Source: Sphingomonas sp. PL-96
GTDB taxonomy: Bacteria; Pseudomonadota; Alphaproteobacteria; Sphingomonadales; Sphingomonadaceae
DNA length: 64,000 bases
NCBI RefSeq assembly: GCF_020707215.1
Contig: NZ_JAJFET010000001.1
Location: 372,001-436,000 of the forward strand
Reading direction: 5' to 3'
The notes under the pieces were generated by a model. That model had not been told where the DNA came from and did not search any database. It saw nothing but the letters and a program-made list of their open reading frames with translations. The stretch's first letter is position 1, and the number at the start of each line of letters is the position of its first letter. The position numbers and the translations under genes were made by a program. Positions 54,109-62,508 of this stretch are shown piece by piece.

Positions 54109-54894
54109 ATGAGCTTTTCCGAACAGGTGGCATTGGTGACGGGTGCGGGCTCCGGGATCGGCAAGGCGACTGCGCTGCGCCTCGCCGCAGAAGGCTGTGC
54201 CGTGGGAGTCCTGACCCACACGCCGGAGGACGCCGAGCAGGTCGTGCGCGAAATCGAGGCGCAGGGCGGGCGGGCGTTGGCGCTCGTCGCTGATGTATCG
54301 AACGCGGAACAGGTCGAGCAGGCGGTCGGAGAGCTGGCGGGCAACTTTGGCCGGATCGACCATGTGTTCGCCAACGCCGGCATCAACGGCGTGTGGTCGC
54401 CGATCGACGAGCTCACCCCGGACGAGTGGGACCGCACGGTCAACACCAATTTGCGCGGTACCTATCTGACGCTGCACCATGCGGTCCCGCATCTGAAGCG
54501 CGCAGGCGGTGGCGCGATCGTCATCACGGCTTCGGTGAACGGTACCCGCATCTTTTCCAACGCCGGCGCCACGGCCTATAGCTGCACCAAGGCCGCCCAG
54601 GTCGCGATGACCAAGATGCTGGCGCTCGAACTCGCCAAGTTCCGCATCCGGGTGAACGTGGTCTGCCCCGGCAAGATCGAGACCAACATCGAGGACAGCA
54701 CCACCCACCGCGATCCCGAGATTGCAGGCGAGCCGGTGGAATATCCCGAAGGCAAGATCCCGCTCACCGACGGCGAGCCCGGCACCGCCGATGGCGTGGC
54801 CGACCTGGTGCTCTTCCTGCTCTCCGATCGCGCACGGCACATCACCGGGACGCCGGTCTGGATCGACGGCGCCGAGTCGCTGCTTGTCGGCTAG
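54109..54894 (+). CDS. Short-chain dehydrogenase/reductase
   Basis: This 261-residue classical SDR has TGAGSGIGKATALRLA (NAD(P) loop), ADVSNAEQ, FANAGING, VITASVN and the catalytic YSCTK. GMA-like C-terminal HITGTPVWIDGAESL completes the fold. The substrate is unknown. EcfG-type control suggests a stress role. Two short genes follow closely (11 nt and overlapping). Confidence 0.93.
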   Translation: MSFSEQVALVTGAGSGIGKATALRLAAEGCAVGVLTHTPEDAEQVVREIEAQGGRALALVADVSNAEQVEQAVGELAGNFGRIDHVFANAGINGVWSPIDELTPDEWDRTVNTNLRGTYLTLHHAVPHLKRAGGGAIVITASVNGTRIFSNAGATAYSCTKAAQVAMTKMLALELAKFRIRVNVVCPGKIETNIEDSTTHRDPEIAGEPVEYPEGKIPLTDGEPGTADGVADLVLFLLSDRARHITGTPVWIDGAESLLVG

Positions 54895-54904
54895 GGCGCA
54901 GCGG

Positions 54905-55228
54905 ATGGACGATCTGCCGGGCCGCTGGCTGGTCGAGCTGTTCCTGCCGACCGCCTCGAACGACGGTGCGCCCTTCGAACGCGCGATGTTCGACCGGGTG
55001 CGCGACGAGCTTGTGGACGCATTCGGCGGTGTCACGCTGTTCCGGCGCAATCCCGCCGAAGGGCTTTGGACGGACGGCGATGCCACTGCGCGGGACCAGG
55101 TGATCACCGCCGAGGTGATGGCCGACACCATCGATCGCGACTGGTGGGATGGCTATCGCCGTGCCCTGGAAGGCCGCTTCGCGCAGGAGGAGATCCTGAT
55201 CCGCTGCACCCGCATATGGACGCTGTAG
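54905..55228 (+). CDS. Hypothetical protein, conserved-looking
   Basis: This 107-residue cytoplasmic protein begins MDDLPGRWLVELFLPTASNDGAPF, has FGGVTLFRRNPAEGLWTDGD and ends EEILIRCTRIWTL. The fold looks like a small alpha/beta protein. It starts 11 nt after the SDR stop and overlaps the DUF72 gene by 13 nt, so it belongs to that operon. No family is recognised with certainty. Confidence 0.75.
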   Translation: MDDLPGRWLVELFLPTASNDGAPFERAMFDRVRDELVDAFGGVTLFRRNPAEGLWTDGDATARDQVITAEVMADTIDRDWWDGYRRALEGRFAQEEILIRCTRIWTL

Positions 55229-55965
55229 GCGCGACGTCGCGGATCGGGACCGCCGGCTGGTCGATCCCGCGCGACGTCGCGGGCGAAGTGCCGGGGGAGG
55301 GCACACATCTTCAGCGCTATGCCCGGCGGTTCGACGCAGCGGAGATCAACAGCAGCTTCCATCGCCCCCACCGGCCGACGACCTATGCGCGCTGGGCGGC
55401 AAGCGTGCCGCCGCACTTCCGCTTCTCGGTCAAGCTGCCCAAGACGATCACGCACCAGCACAAACTGATCGGCTATGGCGACCTGCTGATGCGCTTCGCC
55501 GAGGAGGTCGCCGGTTTGGGCGAAACGCGCGGTCCGACCCTGGTACAGCTGCCGCCGAGCCTCACCTTCGACGCGGACATGGCGGCGCGTGCCTTTTGCG
55601 ACATCGCGCAGCGGCTTGGTCCGTCGATCGTCTGCGAGCTCCGGCACATCAGCTGGTTCGAGAACGACGCCGAGGCGCTGCTCGCCGAGCATCAGGTTGC
55701 GCGGGTCGCGGCCGATCCCGCGATCGATCCTCGCGCCGCCGTGCCCGGTGGCTGGCCGGGGCTGGCCTATTTCCGGCTGCACGGGTCGCCGGTGATCTAC
55801 CGCTCGTCCTACGACGCCGATGCGCTCGCCCGCCAGCAGGATGCCCTCGCAGTCGCGCGCGCTCGCGGTGTCGAATGCTGGACGATCTTCGACAACACCG
55901 CGTCCGGTGCGGCGCTGGCGAACGCGCTCGAACTGGCCGGGCAACTGGACGCTGCCGCGCGATAA
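55216..55965 (+). CDS. DUF72-family protein
   Basis: This 249-residue TIM-barrel-like protein has IGTAGWSIPRDVAGEV, RFDAAEINSSFHRPHRPTTYARWA, RFSVKLPKTITH, GPTLVQLPPSL, CELRHISW and YFRLHGSP. These are DUF72 (YecE) features. Its biochemical role is not established. The start overlaps the preceding gene. Confidence 0.9.
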   Translation: MDAVGATSRIGTAGWSIPRDVAGEVPGEGTHLQRYARRFDAAEINSSFHRPHRPTTYARWAASVPPHFRFSVKLPKTITHQHKLIGYGDLLMRFAEEVAGLGETRGPTLVQLPPSLTFDADMAARAFCDIAQRLGPSIVCELRHISWFENDAEALLAEHQVARVAADPAIDPRAAVPGGWPGLAYFRLHGSPVIYRSSYDADALARQQDALAVARARGVECWTIFDNTASGAALANALELAGQLDAAAR

Positions 55966-56068
55966 CGGACGATGGCAGCAACCATCTGGTATTCCTGACG
56001 TTTCAGTCGCTCCCCATCCGCCAGGCCGTTCCGGCCGGCGGCAGCTTTCCTCTCAGATACGAGCGTGC

Positions 56069-56926
56069 ATGCGGATCCTTGTTGCCGAAAGCGAACCGCC
56101 CGAAGCTCGCGAAAAGCGCCGCAAAAGCGTCGGCCGCAGCTCCGGCGAAACCTTTCTCAAGCGTTTGCGCGAACTGGCCCCGGACGCGACTTGCGACCGG
56201 GTGAAGCCGGCCGATCGCGACAGCCGCGTCCCGGATGCAGCCGGGCTGGAGGGCTATGACGCGGTGTTCCTGACCGGCTCGCCGCTGCATCTCTATGAGG
56301 AAACGCCGGAAACCCGGCGCGAAGTGGCGTTCATGCAGGCGGTGTTCCGCTCCGGCACGCCGTCCTTCGGTTCGTGCGCCGGGCTTCAGGTGGCGGTAGT
56401 CGCCGCCGGCGGAAGCGTGCGGGCGATGCACGAGCGCCGCGAAGCCGGGTTCGCCCGCCGCATCGCGCGCCAGGCGGCGGGGGAGGGCCACCCCCTGCTC
56501 GATGGTCGTCCGCCCGTGTTCGACGCGCCGGCTGTTCACACCGACGAGGTGGCGACGCTTCCACAGGGCGCCCGGCTGCTGGCGTCAAACTCGGTGACTC
56601 AGGTCCAGGCCGCCGAGATCCGCCATGACCAGGGCATCTTCTGGGGCGTGCAATATCACCCGGAAATTTCGCTGCGCGAAGTAGCCGCCGCGCTCCGCCG
56701 CCAGGCCGAAGACCTGATCGAGCACGGCCTCGCCCGCGACGAACTGGACGTGGCGACTCACGCCGCCGTCGTGGAGGCTCTGCACCAGGAACCGGAGCGG
56801 CCCGACCTGGCCTGGCGGCTCGGCCTCAACGAGCAGGTGACAGACCCGATGCAGCGCATGACGGAGCTGCGCAACTTCCTCACGCATCTGGTGTTGCCCA
56901 CATGCTCGGCACGCGGCCGGGCCTAG
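56069..56926 (+). CDS. Class I glutamine amidotransferase-like protein
   Basis: This 285-residue protein has the triad pattern of class I amidotransferases: GSCAGLQ with Cys103, and GVQYHPEIS with His197/Glu199. An oxyanion-like VFLTGSP strand sits near residue 70. The N-terminal REKRRKSVGRSSGETF and an 80-residue C-terminal helical extension are extras not seen in GuaA-type domains. It may be a stand-alone glutaminase or a gamma-glutamyl hydrolase; the acceptor is unknown. Confidence 0.85.
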   Translation: MRILVAESEPPEAREKRRKSVGRSSGETFLKRLRELAPDATCDRVKPADRDSRVPDAAGLEGYDAVFLTGSPLHLYEETPETRREVAFMQAVFRSGTPSFGSCAGLQVAVVAAGGSVRAMHERREAGFARRIARQAAGEGHPLLDGRPPVFDAPAVHTDEVATLPQGARLLASNSVTQVQAAEIRHDQGIFWGVQYHPEISLREVAAALRRQAEDLIEHGLARDELDVATHAAVVEALHQEPERPDLAWRLGLNEQVTDPMQRMTELRNFLTHLVLPTCSARGRA

Positions 56927-56972
56927 CTTGCCACATGGCCGTCCGGCCCTCTTGCACAAGGATCGCGTGACC

Positions 56973-57644
56973 ATGGGTATCCGAGCCATCTTCTTCGACG
57001 TCGACGGCACGCTGGTCGACAGCAACGACCTGCACGTGCTCGCCTGGGAGCACGCCTTTGCCAGCATCGGCGCGCGCTTCGATCGCGCGACCATCCACAG
57101 CCAGATCGGCAAGGGTACCGACATGCTGGTCCCGACCCTGATCCCCGATGCCGACGCCGACGCCGAACTGATGGAACGGCTGGGCGAAGCGCATGGCGCG
57201 CTGTTCAAGGGCGAGCTTCTCCAGCAGGTCAAGCCGTTCCCGGGCGCGCATGATCTGCTCGCCCGAGTGCACGCCGCGGGGCAGACGGTGGTGCTCGCTT
57301 CCTCCGCATCGGCCGCAGAGGTCGATCATTATCTCGACATGCTCGACGCGCGCGAGCTGGTGGATGCGACCACCAGCTCGGACGATGTGGAACACACCAA
57401 GCCTGCGCCCGACGTGTTCCGGGCTGCGTTGAAGAAGGTGGCGCCGCTCACGCCCGACGAAGTGCTGGTGGTCGGCGACAGCCCCTTTGATGTCGAGGCT
57501 GCGGCGGCATGCGGGATTGCGGCGGTGGCGCTTCGCTCCGGCAAGTTCCCCGACGCGGTGCTCCTCGATGCCGGCGCCGTTGCGCTCTACGACGACGCCG
57601 CAGCGCTGCTTGCGGACTATGACCGCTCACCTCTGGGAGGCTGA
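56973..57644 (+). CDS. HAD-superfamily phosphatase (CbbY/Gph-like)
   Basis: This 223-residue HAD hydrolase has FFDVDGTLVDSND (nucleophile), a helical cap, LASSAS, the Lys in HTKPAPDVF and VGDSPFDVEAA. This is the phosphoglycolate-phosphatase or beta-phosphoglucomutase branch. The start MGIRAIFF at 56973 is preferred over an upstream Met. The FNT channel gene begins 2 nt after its stop. Confidence 0.9.
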   Translation: MGIRAIFFDVDGTLVDSNDLHVLAWEHAFASIGARFDRATIHSQIGKGTDMLVPTLIPDADADAELMERLGEAHGALFKGELLQQVKPFPGAHDLLARVHAAGQTVVLASSASAAEVDHYLDMLDARELVDATTSSDDVEHTKPAPDVFRAALKKVAPLTPDEVLVVGDSPFDVEAAAACGIAAVALRSGKFPDAVLLDAGAVALYDDAAALLADYDRSPLGG

Positions 57645-57646
57645 CG

Positions 57647-58528
57647 ATGGCTGCACGCTCCGATGGCGACGATGCGCAGGCGAAGGCGGCGCATGAGGAC
57701 GAGCCGGTCGAAGGCCTGTCCGAAACCGAAGAGGATACCGTAGACGACCTTCGGCCGGGCTCGGCCAAGGTGGTGCATGAGGTCATCCGCCTCCAGGGGG
57801 ATGAGGAGCTTGGCCGACCGCTTGCGTCGCTGCTGTTTTCCGGCTTTGCCGCGGGCGTTGCGATCAGCGCCTCAGTTCTCGCCGAGGCATTTCTGCACGC
57901 CCGTCTGCCGGACGCACCCTGGGCCGAACTCGTGTCTTCGCTCGGCTATTCGGTCGGGTTCGTCATCGTCATCCTGGGCAATCTGCAGCTGTTCACCGAA
58001 AACACGGTGACGGCCGTACTGCCGCTTGCGACCCACCCGACGGCGCGCAACTTCGGACGATTGCTCCGCTTGTGGGCTGCGGTGTTCCTGGCGAACCTGG
58101 CGGGCACGCTGTTCGTGGCCTTTCTGGTCTGGGGCCAGATCATCGTCGGACCGGAGCAGCACTCGGCCGTGCTGGAAGTCTCCCGCGCGGTGCTCAAACA
58201 TGATCCGCTGACCACACTGATGCTGGGCATGCCTGCCGGGTTCCTGGTCGCGTCCATCGCCTGGATCCTCCCGAATGCGAAAGGGAGCGAGTTCTGGGTG
58301 ATCGTGATGATCACCTATGTCATCGCGCTCGGCGGGTTCAGCCATGTCGTTGCCGGATCGGGAGAGGCCTGGCTGCTCTGGCTGCAAGGCGAGACCGGCC
58401 TGTCCACGGCCCTCGGCGGGCTGATCCTGCCGTCGCTGGCGGGTAACATCATCGGCGGGACCGGCCTGTTCGCCGTGCTCGCCCATGGCCAGGTGGCCGG
58501 CGAGATCGATCCCGAAGGCGACGCCTGA
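57647..58528 (+). CDS. Formate/nitrite transporter (FNT)-family channel
   Basis: This 293-residue protein has a hydrophilic acidic N-terminus (1-50) and six hydrophobic segments. FNT motifs include LFSGFAAGVAISASVLAEA, GYSVGFVIVILGNLQLFTENT, the WAAVFLANLAGTL segment, and GGFSHVVAGSGE. It resembles the YfdC subgroup, whose substrate (small anions) is not defined. It is coupled to the HAD phosphatase gene. Confidence 0.88.
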   Translation: MAARSDGDDAQAKAAHEDEPVEGLSETEEDTVDDLRPGSAKVVHEVIRLQGDEELGRPLASLLFSGFAAGVAISASVLAEAFLHARLPDAPWAELVSSLGYSVGFVIVILGNLQLFTENTVTAVLPLATHPTARNFGRLLRLWAAVFLANLAGTLFVAFLVWGQIIVGPEQHSAVLEVSRAVLKHDPLTTLMLGMPAGFLVASIAWILPNAKGSEFWVIVMITYVIALGGFSHVVAGSGEAWLLWLQGETGLSTALGGLILPSLAGNIIGGTGLFAVLAHGQVAGEIDPEGDA

Positions 58529-58548
58529 TCCGCGTTGCCGCAACGGCT

Positions 58549-58573
58549 GGAACCTGCCGGCTGCGCGGGCGTC
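58549..58573 (+). promoter_or_regulatory. Possible EcfG-type promoter before the CxxCH gene
   Basis: GGAAC (58549-58553), 16 nt, CGTC (58570-58573) has one mismatch in the -10. It is only 8 nt before the ATG at 58582, so it would give a leaderless message or imply the later start at 58603. Confidence 0.35.
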
Positions 58574-58581
58574 TGCAGGGG

Positions 58582-58818
58582 ATGCAAACTGCGTCCAAGC
58601 AAATGGGGTGGATCGGCGTCGCTGCGCTCGCGTCGCTGCCTCCGGCGCCGGCACTTGCCTGCACCCTGTGTCATTCGCCCCAGGCGGTATCGGTACGCGA
58701 ACGCCTGCTGAGCCCGGACCTGTGGTGGAATGCCTGCGCGGTCGTGCTGCCGCTCTTGTTCCTGCTCGCCCTCGTCGCACTCGTCCTGCGGGAGCCTGGT
58801 GAAAGGTCGCAGCCATGA
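58582..58818 (+). CDS. Small membrane protein with CxxCH motif
   Basis: This protein of at most 78 residues has a signal-like N-terminus ending PALA and then CTLCHSPQAVSV. One transmembrane segment (about 50-70) follows, with a short charged tail. CxxCH is the c-type haem attachment pattern, but such a short protein could bind metal instead. The next gene, DUF2243, overlaps by 4 nt, so the two probably form one unit. An internal Met at 58603 is an alternative start. Confidence 0.7.
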   Translation: MQTASKQMGWIGVAALASLPPAPALACTLCHSPQAVSVRERLLSPDLWWNACAVVLPLLFLLALVALVLREPGERSQP

Positions 58819-59282
58819 TCGCGAACCGTCGTCCGCTGCTCGCCGCCGGCCTGGCGCTCGGCATGGGCATGGGGGGCTTTGTGGACGGGATCCTGTTCCA
58901 CCAGATCCTGCAGTTCCACAACATGCTGTCGGCGCGTGTTCCCAACACCGATTACATCGGCGCCAAGGTCAACATGGTCTGGGACGGCGTCTTTCACGCG
59001 GGGGTCTGGACGATCACGGCGATCGGCATCGCGTTGCTCTGGCGGGCTGCCCGGCGGCCCGGCGCCGACCTGTCGGGGCGCCTGCTGGTGGGGGGGCTGC
59101 TGATCGGCTGGGGCCTCTTCAACCTCGTCGAAGGGGTGATCGATCACCACCTGCTGCAACTCCACCACGTCTATGAACCGGCGGGCCTGTCGGTGTGGGA
59201 CGGCCTGTTCCTGCTATGGGGAGCAGCGATGCTCGGCGGCGGCGGGTGGCTGTGCCGGCGGCCCAAAGGTAACTCAGGTTAG
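58815..59282 (+). CDS. DUF2243 membrane protein
   Basis: This 155-residue protein has four transmembrane segments and the DUF2243 signature GFVDGILFHQILQFHNMLS, VWDGVFHAG, LFNLVEGVIDHHLLQLHHV. Many conserved His lie near membrane borders, suggesting metal or haem binding. Family members often neighbour cytochrome oxidase genes; here it follows a small CxxCH protein. Function unknown. Confidence 0.9.
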   Translation: MIANRRPLLAAGLALGMGMGGFVDGILFHQILQFHNMLSARVPNTDYIGAKVNMVWDGVFHAGVWTITAIGIALLWRAARRPGADLSGRLLVGGLLIGWGLFNLVEGVIDHHLLQLHHVYEPAGLSVWDGLFLLWGAAMLGGGGWLCRRPKGNSG

Positions 59283-59390
59283 CGGATTATCAGGGCCGGT
59301 AACGCAACGCTTCGGCATTGGCGGCGTTGCCACCGGGAACGATCGAAACCGCTGGCATTTTCGGTGCCTGGCGCAGCGAGGAGCTTGACG

Positions 59391-60539
59391 ATGCTGGCGA
59401 TGAACTACCGCGGCCCCTATCGAGTCCGCGCCGATGAAAAGCCGATGCCGGTGATCCTCCACCCCGAGGACGCGATTGTTCGGGTGACGCGCTCGTGCAT
59501 CTGCGGCTCCGACCTGCATCTCTATCATGGCATGGTGCCGGACACGCGCGTCGGCATGACCTTTGGCCACGAATTCTGCGGCGTCGTCGAGCAGGTGGGA
59601 CCCGAAGTCCGCAACCTGAAGGTGGGCGACCATGTGCTGGTCCCCTTCAACATTGCCTGCGGCAAGTGCCATTTCTGCCAGCAGGGGCTGTTCGGCAACT
59701 GCCACGAATCCAATGCCCAGGCGACGGCGGTCGGCGGCATCTATGGCTATTCGCATACCGCCGGCGGCTATGACGGTGGTCAGGCGCAATATGTCCGCGT
59801 GCCCTATGCCGATGTCGGCCCGACGGTGATCCCGGACTGGATGGACCCGGACGATGCGGTGCTCCTGACCGACGTGGTGCCGACCGGCTATCAGGCCGCC
59901 GAGATGGGCGGCATCCAGCGCGGCGATACCGTCGTCGTGTTCGGCGCCGGTCCGGTGGGGCTGATGGCCGCCAAGTCCGCCTGGCTGTTCGGCGCCGGAC
60001 GCGTGATCGTCATCGACTGCCAGGAGTATCGGCTGGAGTTTGCGCAGCGGTTCGCCAATGCCGAAGTCTATAATTTCCGCGAGATCGACGATGTGGTCGT
60101 CTTCCTCAAGAAGCAGACGGATTCGCTCGGCGCCGATGTCTGCATCGACGCGGTGGGCGGCGATGCGTCGGGCAACGCGCCGCAATGGCTGCTCGGCACC
60201 AAGCTCAAGCTGGAGGCCGGCAACGCCATCGCGCTGCACTGGGCGATCAACTCGGTGAAGAAGGGCGGCATCGTCTCGATCGTCGGCGTCTATGGCCCGA
60301 CCGGCAACATCGTCCCGATCGGCAACGTCGTGAACAAGGGCATCACCATCCGCGCCAACCAGGCGTCGGTGAAGCGGCTGCTCCCGCGCCTGATCGAACA
60401 CATAAAGGAAGGGCGGATCAATCCCAAGGAGATGATCACCCACCGCGTGCCGCTCGAGGATGTGGCAGACGCCTACCACATCTTCTCGGCCAAGCTGGAC
60501 GGCTGCATCAAGCCCGTCCTGATCCCCAACAAAGCCTGA
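59391..60539 (+). CDS. Zn-dependent alcohol/formaldehyde dehydrogenase (MDR family)
   Basis: This 382-residue medium-chain dehydrogenase has the catalytic zinc site CICGSDLHLYHG / GHEFCG and the structural zinc Cys cluster CGKCHFCQQGLFGNC. The Rossmann loop is VFGAGPVGLMAAKSA. The sequence resembles the glutathione-independent formaldehyde dehydrogenase group. The ATG at 59391 has GAGG 8-9 nt upstream. It heads an operon with a conserved hypothetical gene, a glutaredoxin and a patatin. Confidence 0.93.
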   Translation: MLAMNYRGPYRVRADEKPMPVILHPEDAIVRVTRSCICGSDLHLYHGMVPDTRVGMTFGHEFCGVVEQVGPEVRNLKVGDHVLVPFNIACGKCHFCQQGLFGNCHESNAQATAVGGIYGYSHTAGGYDGGQAQYVRVPYADVGPTVIPDWMDPDDAVLLTDVVPTGYQAAEMGGIQRGDTVVVFGAGPVGLMAAKSAWLFGAGRVIVIDCQEYRLEFAQRFANAEVYNFREIDDVVVFLKKQTDSLGADVCIDAVGGDASGNAPQWLLGTKLKLEAGNAIALHWAINSVKKGGIVSIVGVYGPTGNIVPIGNVVNKGITIRANQASVKRLLPRLIEHIKEGRINPKEMITHRVPLEDVADAYHIFSAKLDGCIKPVLIPNKA

Positions 60540-60550
60540 AGGAGCGCATC

Positions 60551-61111
60551 ATGACCAAGGCGCTTGTCGATACGGCCACGATCCCGGGCTGGGGCGTGGA
60601 TGCCGATCCCGAGAACGACCCGACCTATCCGATCCGTCACATCGAGAACCAGACGCGCGGCCTCACCTGGAACCGCCCGGCGCAGCAGCACCCCGATGTC
60701 GAGGTGCTGCAATCGATCGAGCACAACCGGCTGCCCGCGGTGGTCGGCACCTCTACGCCGCCTTCGGGCTTGAGCGGCATGATCCGCCGCGTCGCGTTTC
60801 GCCGCAGCGAATCCGACTGGTGGCACTGGCTGCTGCTGATGGGTGCGGACCGGCTGAACGTGGTCGAGGGGGTCGTTAGCGACCTTAGCCGCGGCAAGGT
60901 CCCGAACATCCCGGCCGAAATGGGCATGCGGTCCGAACTGCGCCACAATCGCGCAGGGGTCGCCAAGAAGGCGGCGGTGATCGCGGTGCTGGGCGCTGCG
61001 GTGTTCGCCTGGTCCCGCCGGTCGCGCCGATCCGAGCCGGAGCATGCACTGCCGCCCGGCACCGCCAGCGGCCTGGCCTTTCATGAAGCAGTTGCGGAGC
61101 GCGCACTATGA
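60551..61111 (+). CDS. Conserved hypothetical protein of the dehydrogenase operon
   Basis: This 186-residue protein has the N-terminal motif GWGVDADPENDPTYPIRH, then LQSIEHNRLPAVVGTSTPPSGLSG, SDWWHWLLLMGADRLNVVEGV and PNIPAEMGMRSEL. One transmembrane segment near 142-158 is followed by SRRSRRSE. The long, dense motifs suggest a conserved family that travels with this dehydrogenase. Function unknown. It overlaps the glutaredoxin gene by 4 nt. Confidence 0.82.
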   Translation: MTKALVDTATIPGWGVDADPENDPTYPIRHIENQTRGLTWNRPAQQHPDVEVLQSIEHNRLPAVVGTSTPPSGLSGMIRRVAFRRSESDWWHWLLLMGADRLNVVEGVVSDLSRGKVPNIPAEMGMRSELRHNRAGVAKKAAVIAVLGAAVFAWSRRSRRSEPEHALPPGTASGLAFHEAVAERAL

Positions 61112-61356
61112 ACGACGATCGCAAGGCGACGCTGGTCCGGATGATCCTGCCGGACCACACCTGTCCCTTTGGCGTCCGCGCCAAGGAGCTGCTGGAAGCC
61201 AGTGGGTACGACGTCGAGGATCGCATCCTGCGCTCCCGCGAGGAAGTCGAGGACTACAAGGAGGAGCAGGGCGTCGACACCACGCCGCAGGTGTTCATCG
61301 GTGGCGAGTGGATCGGCGGCAGCGACGACCTGGAACGCTATCTTGCCAGTCGCTGA
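61108..61356 (+). CDS. Glutaredoxin-family protein (CPFG)
   Basis: This 82-residue thioredoxin fold has the site TCPFGVRAK (Cys19; the second Cys of CPxC is Gly, so monothiol), VDTTPQVFIGGEWIGGSDDLERYL. It could reduce protein-glutathione disulfides or aid glutathione-linked aldehyde chemistry with the dehydrogenase two genes upstream. It overlaps its neighbours on both sides. Confidence 0.88.
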   Translation: MNDDRKATLVRMILPDHTCPFGVRAKELLEASGYDVEDRILRSREEVEDYKEEQGVDTTPQVFIGGEWIGGSDDLERYLASR

Positions 61357-62419
61357 CCTGACCGGAGCACCCGCCGACCTGAAGGTCGTGCTGGTGCTGG
61401 GCGGTGGCAATGCGCTGGGCGCCTATCACGCTGGGCTATATGAGGCGCTGCACGAGGCGGAGGTGGAGCCCGACTGGATCGTCGGCACCTCGATCGGTGC
61501 CATCACCGGTGCGATCATCGCGGGCAACCGCCGGGAGGATCGGCTGGATCGGCTCCGCCAGTTCTGGCGTCCCGCCGACGGGCAGGGCGGCTGGCCGATG
61601 CCCTGGGATGTGCTGCCGGAGGGGTGGCGCCGGACCGGTGCCGTGGTCGAAACGCTGCTCGGCGGCCGGCCCGGCCTGTTCGGTCCGCTGGGTTCGTTCG
61701 GCACCTGGTGGGCGCACGATCCGGTCGCGGGCTCGCCAGCAGCCTATGATACTCTCGCCCTTCGCGGGACCTTGTGCGAGCTCGTCGACTTCGACCTGCT
61801 CAACCGCGGTGGCATGCGCTTCACGGCAGTCGCCGTCGACATCGAGAGCGGCGACGAAGTGCTGATGGACACGGCACGGCAGGAACTGGCCGTCGACCAG
61901 GTGCGTGCGAGCGCCGCGCTGCTCACCGCCTATCCCGCGGTGGAGGTCGACGGGCGGCTGCTCGGCGACGGCGGCCTGGCCATGAACCTCCCCCTCGACC
62001 CGGTGATGGCGGACGCAGATCGTGCGCCGACGCTGTGCATCGCGTCCGACCTGTTGCCGCTCATGTCCGACCGACCGAAAACGCTGGGTGAGGTGGCCGG
62101 GCGCATGCAGGATCTGGCGTTCGCCATCCAGTCGCGGCGCAGCCTGTCGCGCTGGCGAAAGGCGTTGGAGGTGCCCCCCTCCAACCCTCAGGCATCGCCT
62201 TCGGTGACGCTTGTCACCACCGCCTACTCCGATCAGCAGCAGGAGGTGGCCGGCAAGGCGATGGACTTCTCGCCGGCCTCGGTGCTGCAACGCTGGAACA
62301 GCGGCCGCGAGGATGGGCGGGCGCTGGTCCGTCGTCTGAAGGGAGGGGAGGTTCCCACCGGAAGCCCCGGCCTCACGGTCTATTCGGACCCTCGTTCTCC
62401 TTCGAACAGGGTAGGGTAG
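61343..62419 (+). CDS. Patatin-like phospholipase
   Basis: This protein of about 358 residues has the patatin core: LVLGGGNALGAYHAGLYEAL (Gly-rich oxyanion), GTSIG with Ser50, and the catalytic Asp in LLGDGG (about residue 210). The C-terminal half resembles DUF3734. It would hydrolyse membrane lipids or acyl esters. No ATG or GTG fits; a TTG at 61343 gives the expected N-terminus and overlaps the glutaredoxin gene by 14 nt. Confidence 0.88.
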   Translation: MPVADLTGAPADLKVVLVLGGGNALGAYHAGLYEALHEAEVEPDWIVGTSIGAITGAIIAGNRREDRLDRLRQFWRPADGQGGWPMPWDVLPEGWRRTGAVVETLLGGRPGLFGPLGSFGTWWAHDPVAGSPAAYDTLALRGTLCELVDFDLLNRGGMRFTAVAVDIESGDEVLMDTARQELAVDQVRASAALLTAYPAVEVDGRLLGDGGLAMNLPLDPVMADADRAPTLCIASDLLPLMSDRPKTLGEVAGRMQDLAFAIQSRRSLSRWRKALEVPPSNPQASPSVTLVTTAYSDQQQEVAGKAMDFSPASVLQRWNSGREDGRALVRRLKGGEVPTGSPGLTVYSDPRSPSNRVG

Positions 62420-62508
62420 TTCAACTCAGGCCCCAGGCGCATCCTGGTTGTACTTCCCGCCTTCTTGTCGGTACGTTGCATCGAACAGGTCGGGAGGCGG
62501 TGGCACTC

